This document shows positions 44,283 to 56,402 of a stretch of DNA of 64,000 bases, one piece after another (position 1 is the stretch's first letter; each line of letters starts with the position of its first letter). Where the stretch lies: positions 868,001 to 932,000 of the forward strand of contig CAWAQA010000003.1 of NCBI GenBank assembly GCA_963784065.1. The letters run 5' to 3'. The stretch is from CAWAQA01 sp963784065 (GTDB lineage: Bacteria; Acidobacteriota; Vicinamibacteria; Vicinamibacterales; UBA2999). The notes beneath the pieces are model-generated. The model ran no database searches. It was not told the DNA's origin and saw nothing but the letters and a program-made list of their open reading frames with translations. Position numbers and translations under genes: made by a program.

Positions 44283-44684
44283 TTACCGGACTTTCAGGTG
44301 TTCGAGGTAGTCGCCCGACTCGATACGCTCCGCCCGGCCGAGCGGGGCATTGTAGAAATACGCCCAGGCGTGCACGACGCGCCCGTCTTCCAAGGTCACG
44401 GGGGTGACTTTCCTGTTGTAGAGGCTGGCTTCGGGTTCGCGCGGACGGTAGCCTTCAAGCTCATCCAGGGCCTGGAGGACCATGAACGGCTGCGTGGCTT
44501 CGTAAACCTCACCCCAGACGCGACCGTCGCTGGCCGGAACCGCCGCAGGATAAATGCCGAGGTCGAAAAGCGCGGCGGCAATGCTGCCGCGTCCGACCGG
44601 CACCAGATGCTGGTCGATGCGGAGACGCCCTATCCGGTGGAAGGGGGTCATCAGCGTCCCGTAGAAAAAGACGAGTTCGGACAT
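44283..44684 (-). CDS. Gamma-glutamylcyclotransferase-like (AIG2/GGACT-type) protein
   Basis: 133 residues, intact. Begins ELVFFYGTLMTPFHR, the FYGTL motif of the family, followed by FDLGIYPAAVPASDGRVWGE and the acidic catalytic loop around ALDELEGYRPREPEASLYNR, in which a Glu acts as base. It would release pyroglutamate from gamma-glutamyl amino acids or epsilon-gamma-glutamyl lysine. It is separated from the peptidase gene by about 40 bases and lies on the same strand, so it may assist peptide breakdown. The enzyme class is clear; the substrate is not. Confidence 0.88.
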   Translation of the reverse strand: MSELVFFYGTLMTPFHRIGRLRIDQHLVPVGRGSIAAALFDLGIYPAAVPASDGRVWGEVYEATQPFMVLQALDELEGYRPREPEASLYNRKVTPVTLEDGRVVHAWAYFYNAPLGRAERIESGDYLEHLKVR

Positions 44685-44727
44685 CCCGGCCTGTTATGAC
44701 GCGTTACGCCGGCCGGGCGATTGACGT

Positions 44728-45787
44728 TTACGTTCGGGGGACGACCGGCGCCGGCTCTGGAGCCTGGTTGGGCTCCGGATTCGGCTCCCGGCGGATGCGC
44801 TGGCCGCGCAGCGCGGCGAGAGCGTCTATGACCTCGGGCGCGAGCGAGAAGCCCAGCGAAACGGTGCGACCGTCGCCCCCGAGTTCGAGGGAGTTCATCA
44901 TCGCCCGGATCTGGGTATCCCGGCCCGCCTGCAGTCGCGCCAGGGCGAGGAATCCCCGCACCACTTCGCGCAGGTCCTGCGCGGCCATCTCATCTCGCGC
45001 CTCTGCCCGCAGGAAGCCCTGGACGCCCCCATTGACGTGCCCGGAGGCGGCAAACCAGTTGATCGGTGGGAGCTGGCTCGCCAGCTGCTGCGGGAGTCGA
45101 GCGCGGTTCGAGATGACGTCGAAACGCCCGACGGCCCAGGCATTCCCGGCATCAATGTCGCGCACGAGCGCCATGACTTCCTGGTTGGTCGTGATGTTGG
45201 GCGATCGGCCGGCCTTGGTATCGATGGCGCGCCGCACCGCGTCCGCGGTACCGAACGCGATCACATCGGGTTCGACGAAGGCAAGCCCGAGATTGTGCTC
45301 GCCCTCGGCGTGCGTGAGGAGGCGTTTGCCGCCATATTCCTCGACCTGGCCGCCTCGCTGCCGGACGAGCGTCTCGATGAGGTCGTCATCGAAGCGGCCG
45401 CGGGCGACGATGAGCGGCAGCTCGCGATCCGAATCGGTCAGCCCCGCCAGGCTCGCCACAACGCGGTCCACGTCGGCCTCGACGTTGATGCCCGCTTGCT
45501 CGAGGAAATTCTCGTCGTGAATCGTCGGGATGGTCTGAATCGCGCCCGGAGCGGGGAGCACGCATCTCCATGACCTTCCGGCGCAGCTCGGAATCCATGA
45601 CGTCGCGAACGTCGGCAAAGGCGACCAGACGGGCATCTTGCGGGAGGTACTCGAGCTCGGTTGGGCCGCTGCTGCCGAACTGCGCCAGCACAGGCAAGCC
45701 GTAGTAGGAGGCCAGGAAGCCGGTACCGAGGCCCACGCCCAGCACCCCGGCGGCAACTCCCATGAATAGACGCGTCCGCTTGGTCAT
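44728..45787 (-). CDS. Conserved protein with N-terminal membrane anchor, frameshifted, function unknown
   Basis: Start MTKRTRLFMGVAAGVLGVGL gives one membrane or signal helix (to about residue 30), followed by YLPQDARLVAFADVRDVMDS. After a break near 45565 the frame continues with PTIHDENFLEQAGINVEADV and ends PEPNQAPEPAPVVPRT, a Pro-rich tail. About 350 residues; the mature part resembles the acidobacterial proteins that duplicate a two-lobed beta domain, with a recurring FAxVRDVMDS / IVARGRFDD theme. No catalytic motif is recognised. An exported or membrane-tethered role is likely. Confidence 0.6.
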
Positions 45788-45899
45788 ACGCACTCCATGG
45801 CTGATTATACGGAGCCTTTCGACCAAAGTTCCTGAGTGTCGCTCCGCCTTCGCCTCAGTCCGGCGATTGAGTATTCGTAGAGACCGGCGTGTCAGCCCA

Positions 45900-45955
45900 T
45901 GGTCGTAGGGGCCGGCTCTACCGGCCGGCCGGCCCCTGAGTCGGCCTCTGGAAGA
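45900..45955. repeat. GGGGCCGGCTCTACCGGCC palindrome
   Basis: GGGGCCGGCTCTACCGGCCGGCCGGCCCC (45909-45937) is a nearly perfect palindrome, preceded by GTCGTA and followed by TGAGTCGGCC. It sits just downstream of frdD on the minus strand, so it probably terminates the frd operon. A related GGGGCCGGCTTCTGCCGGGCC occurs at 52436-52456. Confidence 0.6.
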
Positions 45956-45960
45956 GGAAG

Positions 45961-46329
45961 CTACGGCACCGTCCAGAGGAGGTACGCGGCGATGCCCGTC
46001 CCGGCGACCGCGGCGCCGTAGGAAAGGATCGCGATGACTTCGTTGAGGTGCTTGATTTGCAGGCCGTCGTAGAGCGTGTGACGGAAGCGGTGGGCCCAGT
46101 GGAACAGGGACAGCGCGCACAGGCCAAAGAGCACGAGGCGGGTGATGGGATGGCCGAGCACCAGGAGCATGTGCTGATGGCTCGGCGGGGTCAGCCATCC
46201 GAGCGGAAAGAGGATGCCGAAGAGCAGGACGAGCGCGGGCATCAGCATGGCTGACACGACGCCGCCGGCGCTGAACAGCATCCACAGAAGCGGTTCGGGA
46301 TGGTGCTTGACGGGATGGTGTGTGGTCAT
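45961..46329 (-). CDS. frdD: Fumarate reductase subunit D (membrane anchor)
   Basis: 122 residues, close to the 119 of E. coli FrdD. Three membrane helices can be seen: LLWMLFSAGGVVSAMLMPAL, MLLVLGHPITRLVLFGLCALSLFH and VIAILSYGAAVAGTGIAAYLL. HHPEPLLWMLFSAGG and SLFHWAHRFRHTLYDG are conserved in FrdD and hold the quinone-site His/Arg candidates. With FrdC it anchors the flavoprotein and passes electrons from menaquinol to fumarate. Two bases separate it from frdC. No haem-ligand pattern is obvious, which fits the haem-free type D anchor. Confidence 0.9.
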   Translation of the reverse strand: MTTHHPVKHHPEPLLWMLFSAGGVVSAMLMPALVLLFGILFPLGWLTPPSHQHMLLVLGHPITRLVLFGLCALSLFHWAHRFRHTLYDGLQIKHLNEVIAILSYGAAVAGTGIAAYLLWTVP

Positions 46330-46331
46330 GG

Positions 46332-46754
46332 TCACCTGCCCAGCACGACGAGCACCCAGAACATCACGAGGGAGGCGACGGCCCACGCCACGTAATGCGA
46401 GGCTGCGACAAGCGGGCCCGGCACTCTCCGGCCACCAACGTGAAGCACCAGCGCCTGCGGGGCGGCATCGAAAAACGTCACCGCATGCAACATGAGGAAC
46501 GCAAAGCTGACGATGTTCAGCGTCAGTACCCAACGCTGCCCCGACCACTCGAGGAACGCCTGGTAGCTGGCCTCGCCCGCGCTGACCGCGCGCACCAGCA
46601 GCAGCAGGTAGACGACGAACCACGCCACGAAGAGGCAGCTCGCTTCGCGCAGGATGAACGCGAAGTAGGATCGTCGCTCGAGCCACCAGTACGTCGAGAC
46701 ATGCCGCCGCAGCCAGCGAGGATGGTAGTCGGTGTAGGTGGGAGTCTGGCTCAT
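46332..46754 (-). CDS. frdC: Fumarate reductase subunit C (membrane anchor)
   Basis: 140 residues; E. coli FrdC has 131. Three membrane segments: FAFILREASCLFVAWFVVYL, VLTLNIVSFAFLMLHAVTFF and AASHYVAWAVASLVMFWVLV. The REASC and TFFDAAPQAL stretches match conserved FrdC positions near the quinone sites (Glu in the first helix). The ATG overlaps the frdB stop by one base (TGATG), so translation is coupled. Forms the quinol-oxidising anchor with FrdD. Confidence 0.92.
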   Translation of the reverse strand: MSQTPTYTDYHPRWLRRHVSTYWWLERRSYFAFILREASCLFVAWFVVYLLLLVRAVSAGEASYQAFLEWSGQRWVLTLNIVSFAFLMLHAVTFFDAAPQALVLHVGGRRVPGPLVAASHYVAWAVASLVMFWVLVVLGR

Positions 46755-47497
46755 CACGCGCCTCTCGGCATGAAGAACGTCTTGATTTCTTCGAGCGCGG
46801 CGCTCAGCTTGTAACGCTGGATCGCGCCGGCCGGATCCACGTGCTTGGGGCAGACCTTGGTGCACTCGCCGACGAAGGTGCAGCCCCAGATCCCTTCGTG
46901 CTCCGAGAGCACCTCCATCCGCGCCGAGCTGCCCTCGTCACGGTTGTCGAAGTTGTACCGCTGCGCCAGGGCAATCGCCGCCGGACCGAGAAACTTGGGA
47001 TCGAGCCCGTAGATCGGGCAGGCGGAGTAGCACAGCATGCAGTTGATGCACATGCTGTACTGCTTGTACTCGTCCATCTGCTGCGGCGTCTGCAGGTACT
47101 CGCCCTGCGCGAGCGGCTTCTCCTCCACCGCGCGCACGATCCACGGCTTCACGCGAACCAGCTTGCGCATGAAATCGCCGATGTCCACGATGAGGTCGCG
47201 GATCACGGGGAAGTTGCGCAGCGGCTCCACGCGCAGCGGCCCGGGCGCGTAGTCGGCGAGGAATGTCGCGCACGTCAGCTTCGGCTCGCCGTTGACCATC
47301 ATGCCGCAGCTGCCGCAGATCCCCATGCGGCACGACCACCGGTACGACAGCGTGCCGTCCAGCTGGTCCTTGATATGGTTCAGGCCGTCGAGCACCACCC
47401 AGTCCTTCGGACAGGGCACCTCGAAGTCGTCGAAGGTGATCTCAGACTCCTGCTCCGGGCGGTATCTCGCGACCTGTAACGTGATGTGATCCCGCAT
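46754..47497 (-). CDS. frdB: Fumarate reductase iron-sulfur subunit
   Basis: 247 residues; E. coli FrdB has 244. The [2Fe-2S] ligands are in YRWSCRMGICGSCGMMVNG and a later Cys (LTCATF). The [4Fe-4S] and [3Fe-4S] ligands are in SMCINCMLCYSACPIYG and FVGECTKVCPKHVDP. It carries electrons from the quinol site to the flavin in FrdA. Its start lies 56 bases inside the end of frdA in another frame, a larger overlap than usual, and its stop overlaps frdC. Confidence 0.95.
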   Translation of the reverse strand: MRDHITLQVARYRPEQESEITFDDFEVPCPKDWVVLDGLNHIKDQLDGTLSYRWSCRMGICGSCGMMVNGEPKLTCATFLADYAPGPLRVEPLRNFPVIRDLIVDIGDFMRKLVRVKPWIVRAVEEKPLAQGEYLQTPQQMDEYKQYSMCINCMLCYSACPIYGLDPKFLGPAAIALAQRYNFDNRDEGSSARMEVLSEHEGIWGCTFVGECTKVCPKHVDPAGAIQRYKLSAALEEIKTFFMPRGA

Positions 47498-49246
47498 GCG
47501 GTGCTGTCTCCCCGTAAACCCGCTCGGCCGGCGGCCAGCGGGTGATCGTGACTGGCAGGTAGTCGACCCGGGACGAACCGTCAGGCTCTCGATGCACCAG
47601 TGAGTGCGCCAGGAATTGGCGATCGTCGCGCGCCGGAAAATCCGTTCGCTGGTGGGCGCCGCGTGATTCTTCGCGGCGCAGCGCGGACGTGACGATGGCG
47701 TCGGCGACGTCGAGCATGCACGACAGCTCGAGGGCCGCGAGCCGCTCGGTGTTGAACGTGCGGCTGTGATCCTCGATGGTGACGTCGGCGAACCGCTGCT
47801 GGATCTCGCGGATCCGGCTCACCGCCTTCGAGAGCGCCGCGCCCGTCCTGTAGATGCCGGCGCCCTCCTCCATGGTCTTCTGCATGTCGTCGCGGAGGGT
47901 GGCGATGCGTTCGCGGCCGCCAGTCTTGTTGAGGACTTCCGTCTCGAGCCGGCGCTGCTCGTCCTTCCCCTGGGCGAAGACGGCCGGACTCGTCTGCCGT
48001 CCCTGCGACGCGTACTCGGCGGCGACGCGGCCGGCGCGCGCGCCGAACACGAGCAGCTCGGGCAGCGAATTGGACCCGAGGCGATTGGCGCCGTTGATGC
48101 TCACGCAGGCGACTTCGCCCGCGGCATAGAGGCCGGGCAGCGGCGTGGCGCCATTGATGTCGGTGTGGACGCCTCCCATCATGTAGTGGACGACCGGCCG
48201 TACCGGGATCAGATCGGTCACCGGATCGACGTTCTGGTACTTCTTGCACAGCTCGCGAACGAAGGGGATCTTCGTGTCGATCTTCTTCTGACCCAGGTGA
48301 CGCAGATCGAGGTGGACCACGGGCCCGTAGGGCGATTCCATCGTGCGGCCCTTGGCGAGCTCCTTCATGAACGCCTGGGAGAGGCGATCGCGCGGCCCGA
48401 GCTCCATCGTGCGCAGCACGGGGTACGGCTGCGGGGTGCCGAGCTTGTAGTCCTGCAGGTATCGATACCCGTCCTTGTTAATCAGGTAGCCGCCCTCGGC
48501 GCGCGCGGCTTCCGTGATCAGGATGCCGGTGAACGGCAGGCCGGTCGGGTGGTACTGCACGAACTCCATGTCCTTGAGCGGCGCGCCGGCACGGTAGGCG
48601 AGCGCCATCCCGTCGCCCGTCTTGATCGATGCGTTGGTCGTGAAGGGAAATACCTTGCCGCAACCGCCCGTGCACAGAATCACCGCGCTCGCGGTGATCG
48701 TCTCGACCCGGCCCGACATGATGTCGAGCGCGACGACGCCCTGCACACGCCCGTCGTCCACGAGCAGGCGCGTGACGAACCATTCGTCGTAGCGAACGAC
48801 GCTGGCGTATTTGAGCGAGGTCTGGAAGAGCGTGTGGAGCATGTGGAAGCCGGTCTTGTCGGCGGCAAACCACGTGCGCTCCTTCTGCATGCCGCCGAAC
48901 GGTCGGACCGCGATGCGGCCGGTCGGCTCGCGGCTCCACGGGCACCCCCAGTGCTCGAGCCGCAGCAGCTCCTGCGGCGCCTCCTGCACGAACGCCTCGA
49001 CGGCGTCCTGGTCGCACAGCCAGTCGCCGCCGGAGATGGTGTCGTGCGCGTGCTCATCGAGGCTGTCGTCCGGACTGATCGCACCGGCCGCGCCCCCCTC
49101 CGCGGAGACGGTATGGCTCCGCATCGGGTAGACCTTGGAAATGACCGCGATGTTGAGGCGGGGATTATGTTCCGCGATTGCTATTGCCGCCCTGAGGCCC
49201 GCACCACCGCCGCCCACCAGTACCGACGTCGTGAGAAGGGATCACT
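47442..49246 (-). CDS. frdA: Fumarate reductase flavoprotein subunit, probable single-base error at the start
   Basis: The frame from 49217 starts in the FAD-binding VGGGGAGLRAAIAIAEHNP. Upstream, GTG at 49246 reads VIPSHDV and, with one base restored near 49230, joins VLVGGGGAG. Flavin attachment is in YPMRSHTVSAEGGAAGA; the active site in VQYHPTGLPFTGILITEAAR and GANRLGSNSLPELLVFG. The match with E. coli FrdA runs throughout (FGGMQKERTWFAADKTGFHM). It reduces fumarate to succinate as the last step of anaerobic fumarate respiration. The end, ERVYGETAPHAG, overlaps the frdB start; an indel there could explain the overlap. Confidence 0.93.
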
Positions 49247-49320
49247 CTCGGTCTCCCAGCCCGTGCTCGCTCGATCGAACTGGCGGCGCCGGCATCTACC
49301 GGGGTTACGAACGACGATGG

Positions 49321-49545
49321 CTATTCCGCGGAAAATAGTTCATCCACGAGCACGTGGCCATCGTGCCGCACGACTTTGCGGCTGACACACCCGTCGTGGT
49401 ACTCGTGGTTGATCGTGCGGCAGCCGCACGCGTAATCGACTTCCTGGGTGACGACGACTTCTTCGTCGTTGTCCCGGAAACTTTCGCCGTCGACGATGCG
49501 GCCGCAGGGCGCCTGCTGGCCCTTGAAGGTAGCGTTCGTGGTCAC
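49321..49545 (-). CDS. Small Cys-rich hypothetical protein
   Basis: 74 residues from the GTG at 49545, which has AGGAGGGG seven bases upstream, so it is likely translated. It contains Cys in QAPCGRIVD, then DYACGCRTINHEYHDGCVSR, a CxC with a further Cys and His residues, followed by RHDGHVLVDELF. The spacing suggests a small metal-binding or redox knot. No family recognised. It lies 74 bases before frdA in the same direction, so it could be cotranscribed with the fumarate reductase genes. Confidence 0.65.
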   Translation of the reverse strand: MTTNATFKGQQAPCGRIVDGESFRDNDEEVVVTQEVDYACGCRTINHEYHDGCVSRKVVRHDGHVLVDELFSAE

Positions 49546-49764
49546 GTCTCCCCTCCTGTTACCGCGTTACGCCGGGGGACCAATCGACCGTGGAGGGGCC
49601 CAGTTTACTCAGGGAGCCGCTCGGCGCAAGCGGTTTTTCGAAGCCGGCAGCAGGCAGCCTGCGGTTGGGCTCGTGAACGTCGGCCATCCAAGGTCGAGGC
49701 TGGCTGCCTGACCCCGGTTCTGCCGCAGGTCGACCTGAAGGTCCGCTGCCTGCTGCCCTGCTGC

Positions 49765-50577
49765 CTACTGCTCGAGCACGTATTCCCGGCGCTCGATGGC
49801 GCGCATGGCCAGCGCCAGAGACACGACCAGGGCACACCCCAGCCAGAAGAGGCTCGTCGCCGCGCCGGGCGCGTCGCGGAAGACCGACTGCAGAAGGGAG
49901 ACCACGCTGTCGGACGGCATGGCATGGGGCACGAGCGCCTGCAGGTAGTACGCGAGGGTGAAACGCTTCAGGTAGCCGGGCATCAGCAGCGCCGCCTGTT
50001 CCCAGCCGAACGCGAAGACCAGTCCGATGACGAGCGGCCGCCTGAGCACCGCACCGATGAGCGCGAAGAGCGCGCCATACGTCGCGAGTCCGAGCGCGAG
50101 GATCCCGAGATCCTTGACGAGGGCGCCGAAGCTGGCCGGGATCTCGTCAAAGGGCACGATGAGGAAGTAGACGATCATCACCGAGGGCAGCACGACGAGC
50201 GTCGTGCACACCAGGTATGCGAGGTACTTGCCGAGCAGCACGGCACCGCGCGGGATCGGACGCGTGAAGAGATACGTGATCGTCTTGTCCTCCACCTCGT
50301 CCGCCACGAGCGACGTGCCGTAGAAGACGCCGAGGACCGGAATGATGAAGCGCAGGAAGAGGACCCACATCATCATGCCGAAGATGGCGCTGCCACCGAC
50401 CGTCACGCCGTTGACGCGCAGCGGCGCGATGCCGCTCGCCGAAACGATACGGGCGACGATCGCCAGGAACACGGGGCCGGCCACGACGAGGGCCATGAAG
50501 ATCGTGCGCCGCGACCAGAGCATGTCGCCGATCGACAGGTCGAACACGCGTGCGGCGGCCGCCAGGTACGCCTTCAT
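49765..50577 (-). CDS. ABC-2 type transporter permease (pair 1)
   Basis: 270 residues with six probable membrane helices, for example IFMALVVAGPVFLAIVARIV, MMMWVLFLRFIIPVLGVFYG, LVCTTLVVLPSVMIVYFLIV and LFWLGCALVVSLALAMRAI. The DEVEDKTITYLFTRPIPRGA segment is the usual coupling region of ABC-2 permeases. It starts at an ATG overlapping the stop of the ATPase gene. The substrate could be a drug, a polysaccharide or another product. The C-terminus is ERREYVLEQ. Confidence 0.88.
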   Translation of the reverse strand: MKAYLAAAARVFDLSIGDMLWSRRTIFMALVVAGPVFLAIVARIVSASGIAPLRVNGVTVGGSAIFGMMMWVLFLRFIIPVLGVFYGTSLVADEVEDKTITYLFTRPIPRGAVLLGKYLAYLVCTTLVVLPSVMIVYFLIVPFDEIPASFGALVKDLGILALGLATYGALFALIGAVLRRPLVIGLVFAFGWEQAALLMPGYLKRFTLAYYLQALVPHAMPSDSVVSLLQSVFRDAPGAATSLFWLGCALVVSLALAMRAIERREYVLEQ

Positions 50578-51505
50578 GACTTCACCAGGTACTTGAAGAC
50601 GGCCTGCAGGTTGTCATCCGGGGACGTGACTTCCTCGATGGCGCCCGCTTCCCCGGACGCCGCCATGCCGGTCAGCCGCGTGTAGAAGGCGTCGGGGCGG
50701 CCCGTCTCCACCACCACCGCGCCGTCTTCGAACCTGAGGCTGATCACATCGTCCTCCGTGAGGAACGCGCGCGCGAGCGCGCGCGGATCCTGCGCGCGGA
50801 TGTAGACGCTGTGGGGATGCTCGTCAATCAGACTCGCGAATCTGGTGAACGTTCCCCTCGGCCAGGATCCGCCCGTTGTTGATCAGCAGGATGTTGGAGG
50901 TCATCGCCTCGATCTCGTGCAGGATGTGGCTCGACACGAGGATGCTCTTGCCGGCCCGCGCCCAGTCCTTGATCATCCGGATGGTCCGCCGCCGCATGAT
51001 CGGATCCATCCCGCTCAGCGGCTCGTCGAGGATCAGCAGCTCGGGATCGTGGACGATCGCCTGCGCCAGCTTCACGCGCTGGCGCATGCCCTTGCTGTAG
51101 GCGCCGATCTTCCGGCCGGCGGCGTCCAGCAGGTCCACGGCCTGCAGCGCGCGCGTGGCGGCCGCCCTCGCCGCCTCTTCCGCCATGCCGTTCAACCGCA
51201 CGAGGGCCATGACCCACTCGAGCCCGGTCATCCGGTCGTAGAACGCGTCCTGCTCGGGACAGAAGCCGATGCGGGTGTAGAGCGCCGGGTTGCCCCAGAT
51301 CGGCTCGCCAAGGACGCGCACCTGGCCCTTGCTCGGCTTGAGCTGGCCGGTGATCAACTTCATGAAAGTGGACTTGCCGGCGCCGTTCGGGCCGAGCAGG
51401 CCGGTGATCCCCGGCGGCACGGTCACGGTCACGTCGTTGAGGCCGGACACCTGCCCGTACCACTTCGACAGATGCGTCGCGGTGACGATGGCGGCCGGCG
51501 GTCAT
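50574..51505 (-). CDS. ABC transporter ATPase (pair 1), frameshifted at both ends
   Basis: Walker A GLLGPNGAGKSTFMKLITG, signature YSKGMRQRVKLAQAIV, Walker B ELLILDEPLSGMD and the H-loop His in LVSSHILHEIEAM. The start at 51505 and TATHLSKWYGQVSGLND are separated by one indel near 51490. Near 50838 another indel separates NVHQIRESD from FASLIDEHPHSVYIRAQDPR, which leads to DDNLQAVFKYLVKS at 50574. About 310 residues after repair. It powers the permease next to it; ATGA overlaps occur with both neighbours. Confidence 0.86.
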
Positions 51506-52345
51506 CAGGTGACCACCTCGACGCCCCGGACACGCCGCTCGAGGATCCAGATCGACGCCGCAATCAGCACGACGACCGTCAGTAGCGCGACCGGAACCGG
51601 CATGGGCGGCGGATCGGGCACTCGGAAGATGGCGTTCGCGATGATGTCGAGGGTGTCCTCGGGCGAAATCCACGCCCAGGCGCGGCTGCCCGTGATCGCG
51701 CTCAGCGCCTGATACATGGCCGCGGTGAAGAAGACGATGCCGGCGTACATCATCGCCACGAAGCGGCGGCTCTTCGAGAGCGACGAGAGCGCCAGCATGG
51801 TGAACGCCGAGAGGAGCACCTGGATCAGGGAGAACAGCGTGATCGCCGGGATGAGAAACAGGTTCGCGCCGATGAAGGCCGCGCTGCCGGCGAACATCAT
51901 CTGCAGCAGGAGCAGCAGCATGGCGGGCACGAAGGTGACCGCCGACGAGAAACACGACGAGCGTCACGAGCTTGCCGGTGACGTACTCGAGCCGGGTCAG
52001 CGGCTTGGACAGGTAGATCTGCAGGGCGTTGGCGCGGCGGTCGTTGGCAATCAGGCCGGCGCCGACATACGCCGTGACGATGAACACGAAGATGCTCTGC
52101 TGATCGAGGAACTCGCGGAACGTCTCGGGCGTCGGCGCGAGGAACCCGGCCTGGGTGAAGTTCGAGGACACGTAGATCTGCACGGCGCGCACGATGAACG
52201 GCGACCAGGCGAAGAGCAGGAGCCCGAGAAAGAGCCGCTCGCGCAACCGCTCGACGATGCCAGCGCGCGCGATGACCCACCATCGCCGGCCGTGGGGCTC
52301 ACGCCGGCCGGCGTAGCGTCTGTATCCCTGATCGTGGATAGGCAT
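51505..52345 (-). CDS. ABC-2 type transporter permease (pair 2), one frameshift
   Basis: Begins MPIHDQGYRRYAGRREPHGR, a polar N-terminus, then helices FLGLLLFAWSPFIVRAVQIY and FVFIVTAYVGAGLIANDRRA. NALQIYLSKPLTRLEYVTGK is the ABC-2 coupling segment. One break near 51950 (VVFL) leads to PAMLLLLLQMMFAGSAAFIG and to a last helix VALLTVVVLIAASIWILERR. About 280 residues. It ends in a TGA that overlaps the ATG of the next ATPase gene. Probably part of the same four-gene exporter operon as its neighbours. Confidence 0.83.
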
Positions 52346-52551
52346 GAGGGTGGCCTGACTCCGGCAAGCCGCTAGAGCCGGCTCACGATGACGGAGCGCG
52401 CCGACGCCCAATGAGCTCACTAGCAGCGCTTGCAGGGGCCGGCTTCTGCCGGGCCTGGGTAGGCAACGCTCGGGAGTCTGATCCTGCCCGCCTGTCTGGA
52501 CGGACCTTGAGAGTAGATCCGTAGACCGTGGACGTCGATCGGCGTCGTGTC

Positions 52552-53472
52552 TCACTTCTCCCCCACCGCGTGCGCGAAGACGTCTTCAAGGGTGGGGACG
52601 CTCGGGCGCAGGTGGCGCACCTGCACGCCGACGCGCGAGGCGAGCTGGAACAGGTCGCGGCCGCCGCGGCCGTCGGGCACGAACACGCGCATGACGTCTT
52701 CTTCGGTCTCGTGACACTCGAGCCCGGCGGCGTGCAGCGCCTCCACGAACCGTTCGACCTCGCCCTTCACGCGCACCTCGAACACGCGGCCGCCGTGCCC
52801 CTTCAGTCCGGCGATCGGACCCTGCGCGGCCACGGCGCCCTTGTCCATCACGATCACGTGGTCGCAGGTGTATTCGACGTCGGGCAGCAGGTGCGACGAG
52901 AGAATGAGGTTCAACCCCTTGTTGTGCGCGATGTCGCGAATCAGCTCGAGCATCTCGTCGCGCCCTTTCGGGTCCATGCCGTTGGTCGGCTCGTCGAGAA
53001 AGAGGAGATCCGGATCGTGCACGAGCGCCTGCGCGAGCTTGATGCGCTGCTTCATGCCCGTCGAGTACGTCTCGACGTTGCGGTACCGCGCTTCGCCGAG
53101 TCCCACGTAGTACAGGACCTCGTGCGCGCGCTGCATCGCATCGGCGCGCGGCAGCCCGGCGAGCTCGCCGCAGTAAGCGACGAAGGACACCGCATTCATG
53201 CCGGGAATATGCGCGTCGCTCTCCGGCATGTAGCCGACGCGCGCGCGGATCGTCAGCGGTCCCGTCCGCACGTCCACCCCGAGCACGCGCATCTCGCCGG
53301 CCTCCGGGACCAGGAAGCCGAGGAGCGCCTTGATCATCGTGCTCTTGCCGGCCCCGTTCGGGCCGAGCAGCCCCACGGCGCCGGCCGGAAACGTCACGGT
53401 CACGTCGCGCAGCGCCTGGTTGCGCCCGTAGCGGACGTCCACTCGATCCAGGGTCACGACGGTATCCGCCAT
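52552..53472 (-). CDS. ABC transporter ATPase (pair 2)
   Basis: 306 residues, intact. Walker A GLLGPNGAGKSTMIKALLG, signature YSTGMKQRIKLAQALV, Walker B LLFLDEPTNGMDPKGRDEML and the switch His in LILSSHLLPDVEYTC. The last 90 residues (RVFEVRVKGEVERFVEALHA) form the C-terminal regulatory domain typical of exporters of this type. About 200 bases separate it from the next permease gene. It likely drives that permease; an LTP-like or drug efflux role is possible. Confidence 0.93.
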   Translation of the reverse strand: MADTVVTLDRVDVRYGRNQALRDVTVTFPAGAVGLLGPNGAGKSTMIKALLGFLVPEAGEMRVLGVDVRTGPLTIRARVGYMPESDAHIPGMNAVSFVAYCGELAGLPRADAMQRAHEVLYYVGLGEARYRNVETYSTGMKQRIKLAQALVHDPDLLFLDEPTNGMDPKGRDEMLELIRDIAHNKGLNLILSSHLLPDVEYTCDHVIVMDKGAVAAQGPIAGLKGHGGRVFEVRVKGEVERFVEALHAAGLECHETEEDVMRVFVPDGRGGRDLFQLASRVGVQVRHLRPSVPTLEDVFAHAVGEK

Positions 53473-53600
53473 TTACTGGAGTGCGTCTCCGGCACCAGGA
53501 GCGGCCGCTCCGTTGTCGCGGCCGCGCGTTCGCGCACGAAGGCCGTTTCGACACGACCCGATAGTGAACGGTCCACCAAGGGGTATACGAGCCGTGGCGC

Positions 53601-54182
53601 TCACATTGTTCCGCGCAGGCCGAGGCTGTCGGCGCGCTCGCGCATGAACGCGATGACGTTCGTGACGTGCTGATCGAGCGGAAGTCCAAGTTCTTCCGCT
53701 CCGCGCCGCAGGTCGTCGCGCGAGACCGCGCGAGCGAACGCCTTGTCCTTCATCCGCTTGATCACGGACGCGGCCTCGAGGTCGAGGACGCTCTTCGACG
53801 GCCGCACCAGCGAGGCCGCGGTGACGAAGCCGGCCATCTCGTCGCACGCGTACAACGTCTTCTCGAGCCGCGTCGTGCGCGGCACGCCGCTGTAATCGGC
53901 GTGCGACAGGATCGCGCGCGTCACCCACTCCGGGTAGCCGCGGCGCGTCAGCTCCTCGCAGCCGCGGTACGGGTGATCGGCCGGCGTCTGGTAGCGCTCG
54001 TAGTCGAAATCGTGCAGCAGCGCGACGACGCCCCACGCCTCCTCATCCTCGCCGAAGCTCCGCGCGTAGCCGCGCACCGCCGCTTCGACGGCAAGCGCAT
54101 GCTTGCGCAGGCTCTCGCCGTGCGTCCACTCGGTGAGGAGGGCCCACGCCGCATCGCGTGACAAAGTGGCCGACGACATCAT
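53601..54182 (-). CDS. HD-domain (HDIG-type) phosphohydrolase-like protein
   Basis: 193 residues, intact. HD motif pieces are ESLRKHALAVEAAVRGYAR (first His), VVALLHDFDYERYQT (His-Asp) and RAILSHADYSGVPRTTRLEK (third His). The length and layout match small HD proteins related to nucleotidases of unknown substrate. Not HD-GYP (no GYP motif). It stands upstream of the ABC operon but 130 bases away, so it may be a separate unit. Confidence 0.85.
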   Translation of the reverse strand: MMSSATLSRDAAWALLTEWTHGESLRKHALAVEAAVRGYARSFGEDEEAWGVVALLHDFDYERYQTPADHPYRGCEELTRRGYPEWVTRAILSHADYSGVPRTTRLEKTLYACDEMAGFVTAASLVRPSKSVLDLEAASVIKRMKDKAFARAVSRDDLRRGAEELGLPLDQHVTNVIAFMRERADSLGLRGTM

Positions 54183-54275
54183 GCCTGCGGTGATGTTATC
54201 TCACCCGTTCACGGCCCGGCATTTCGTTTGCACTCCAGCACCTGCACGCAGCCGTGTCCGCGCCTTCATGAGTCT

Positions 54276-56399
<2,124 letters not shown>

Positions 56400-56402
56400 C
56401 GG

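Noticed and set aside
47766..49385. 539-codon plus-strand frame over frdA
   Set aside because: Antisense of the fully conserved fumarate reductase flavoprotein; no motif of its own.
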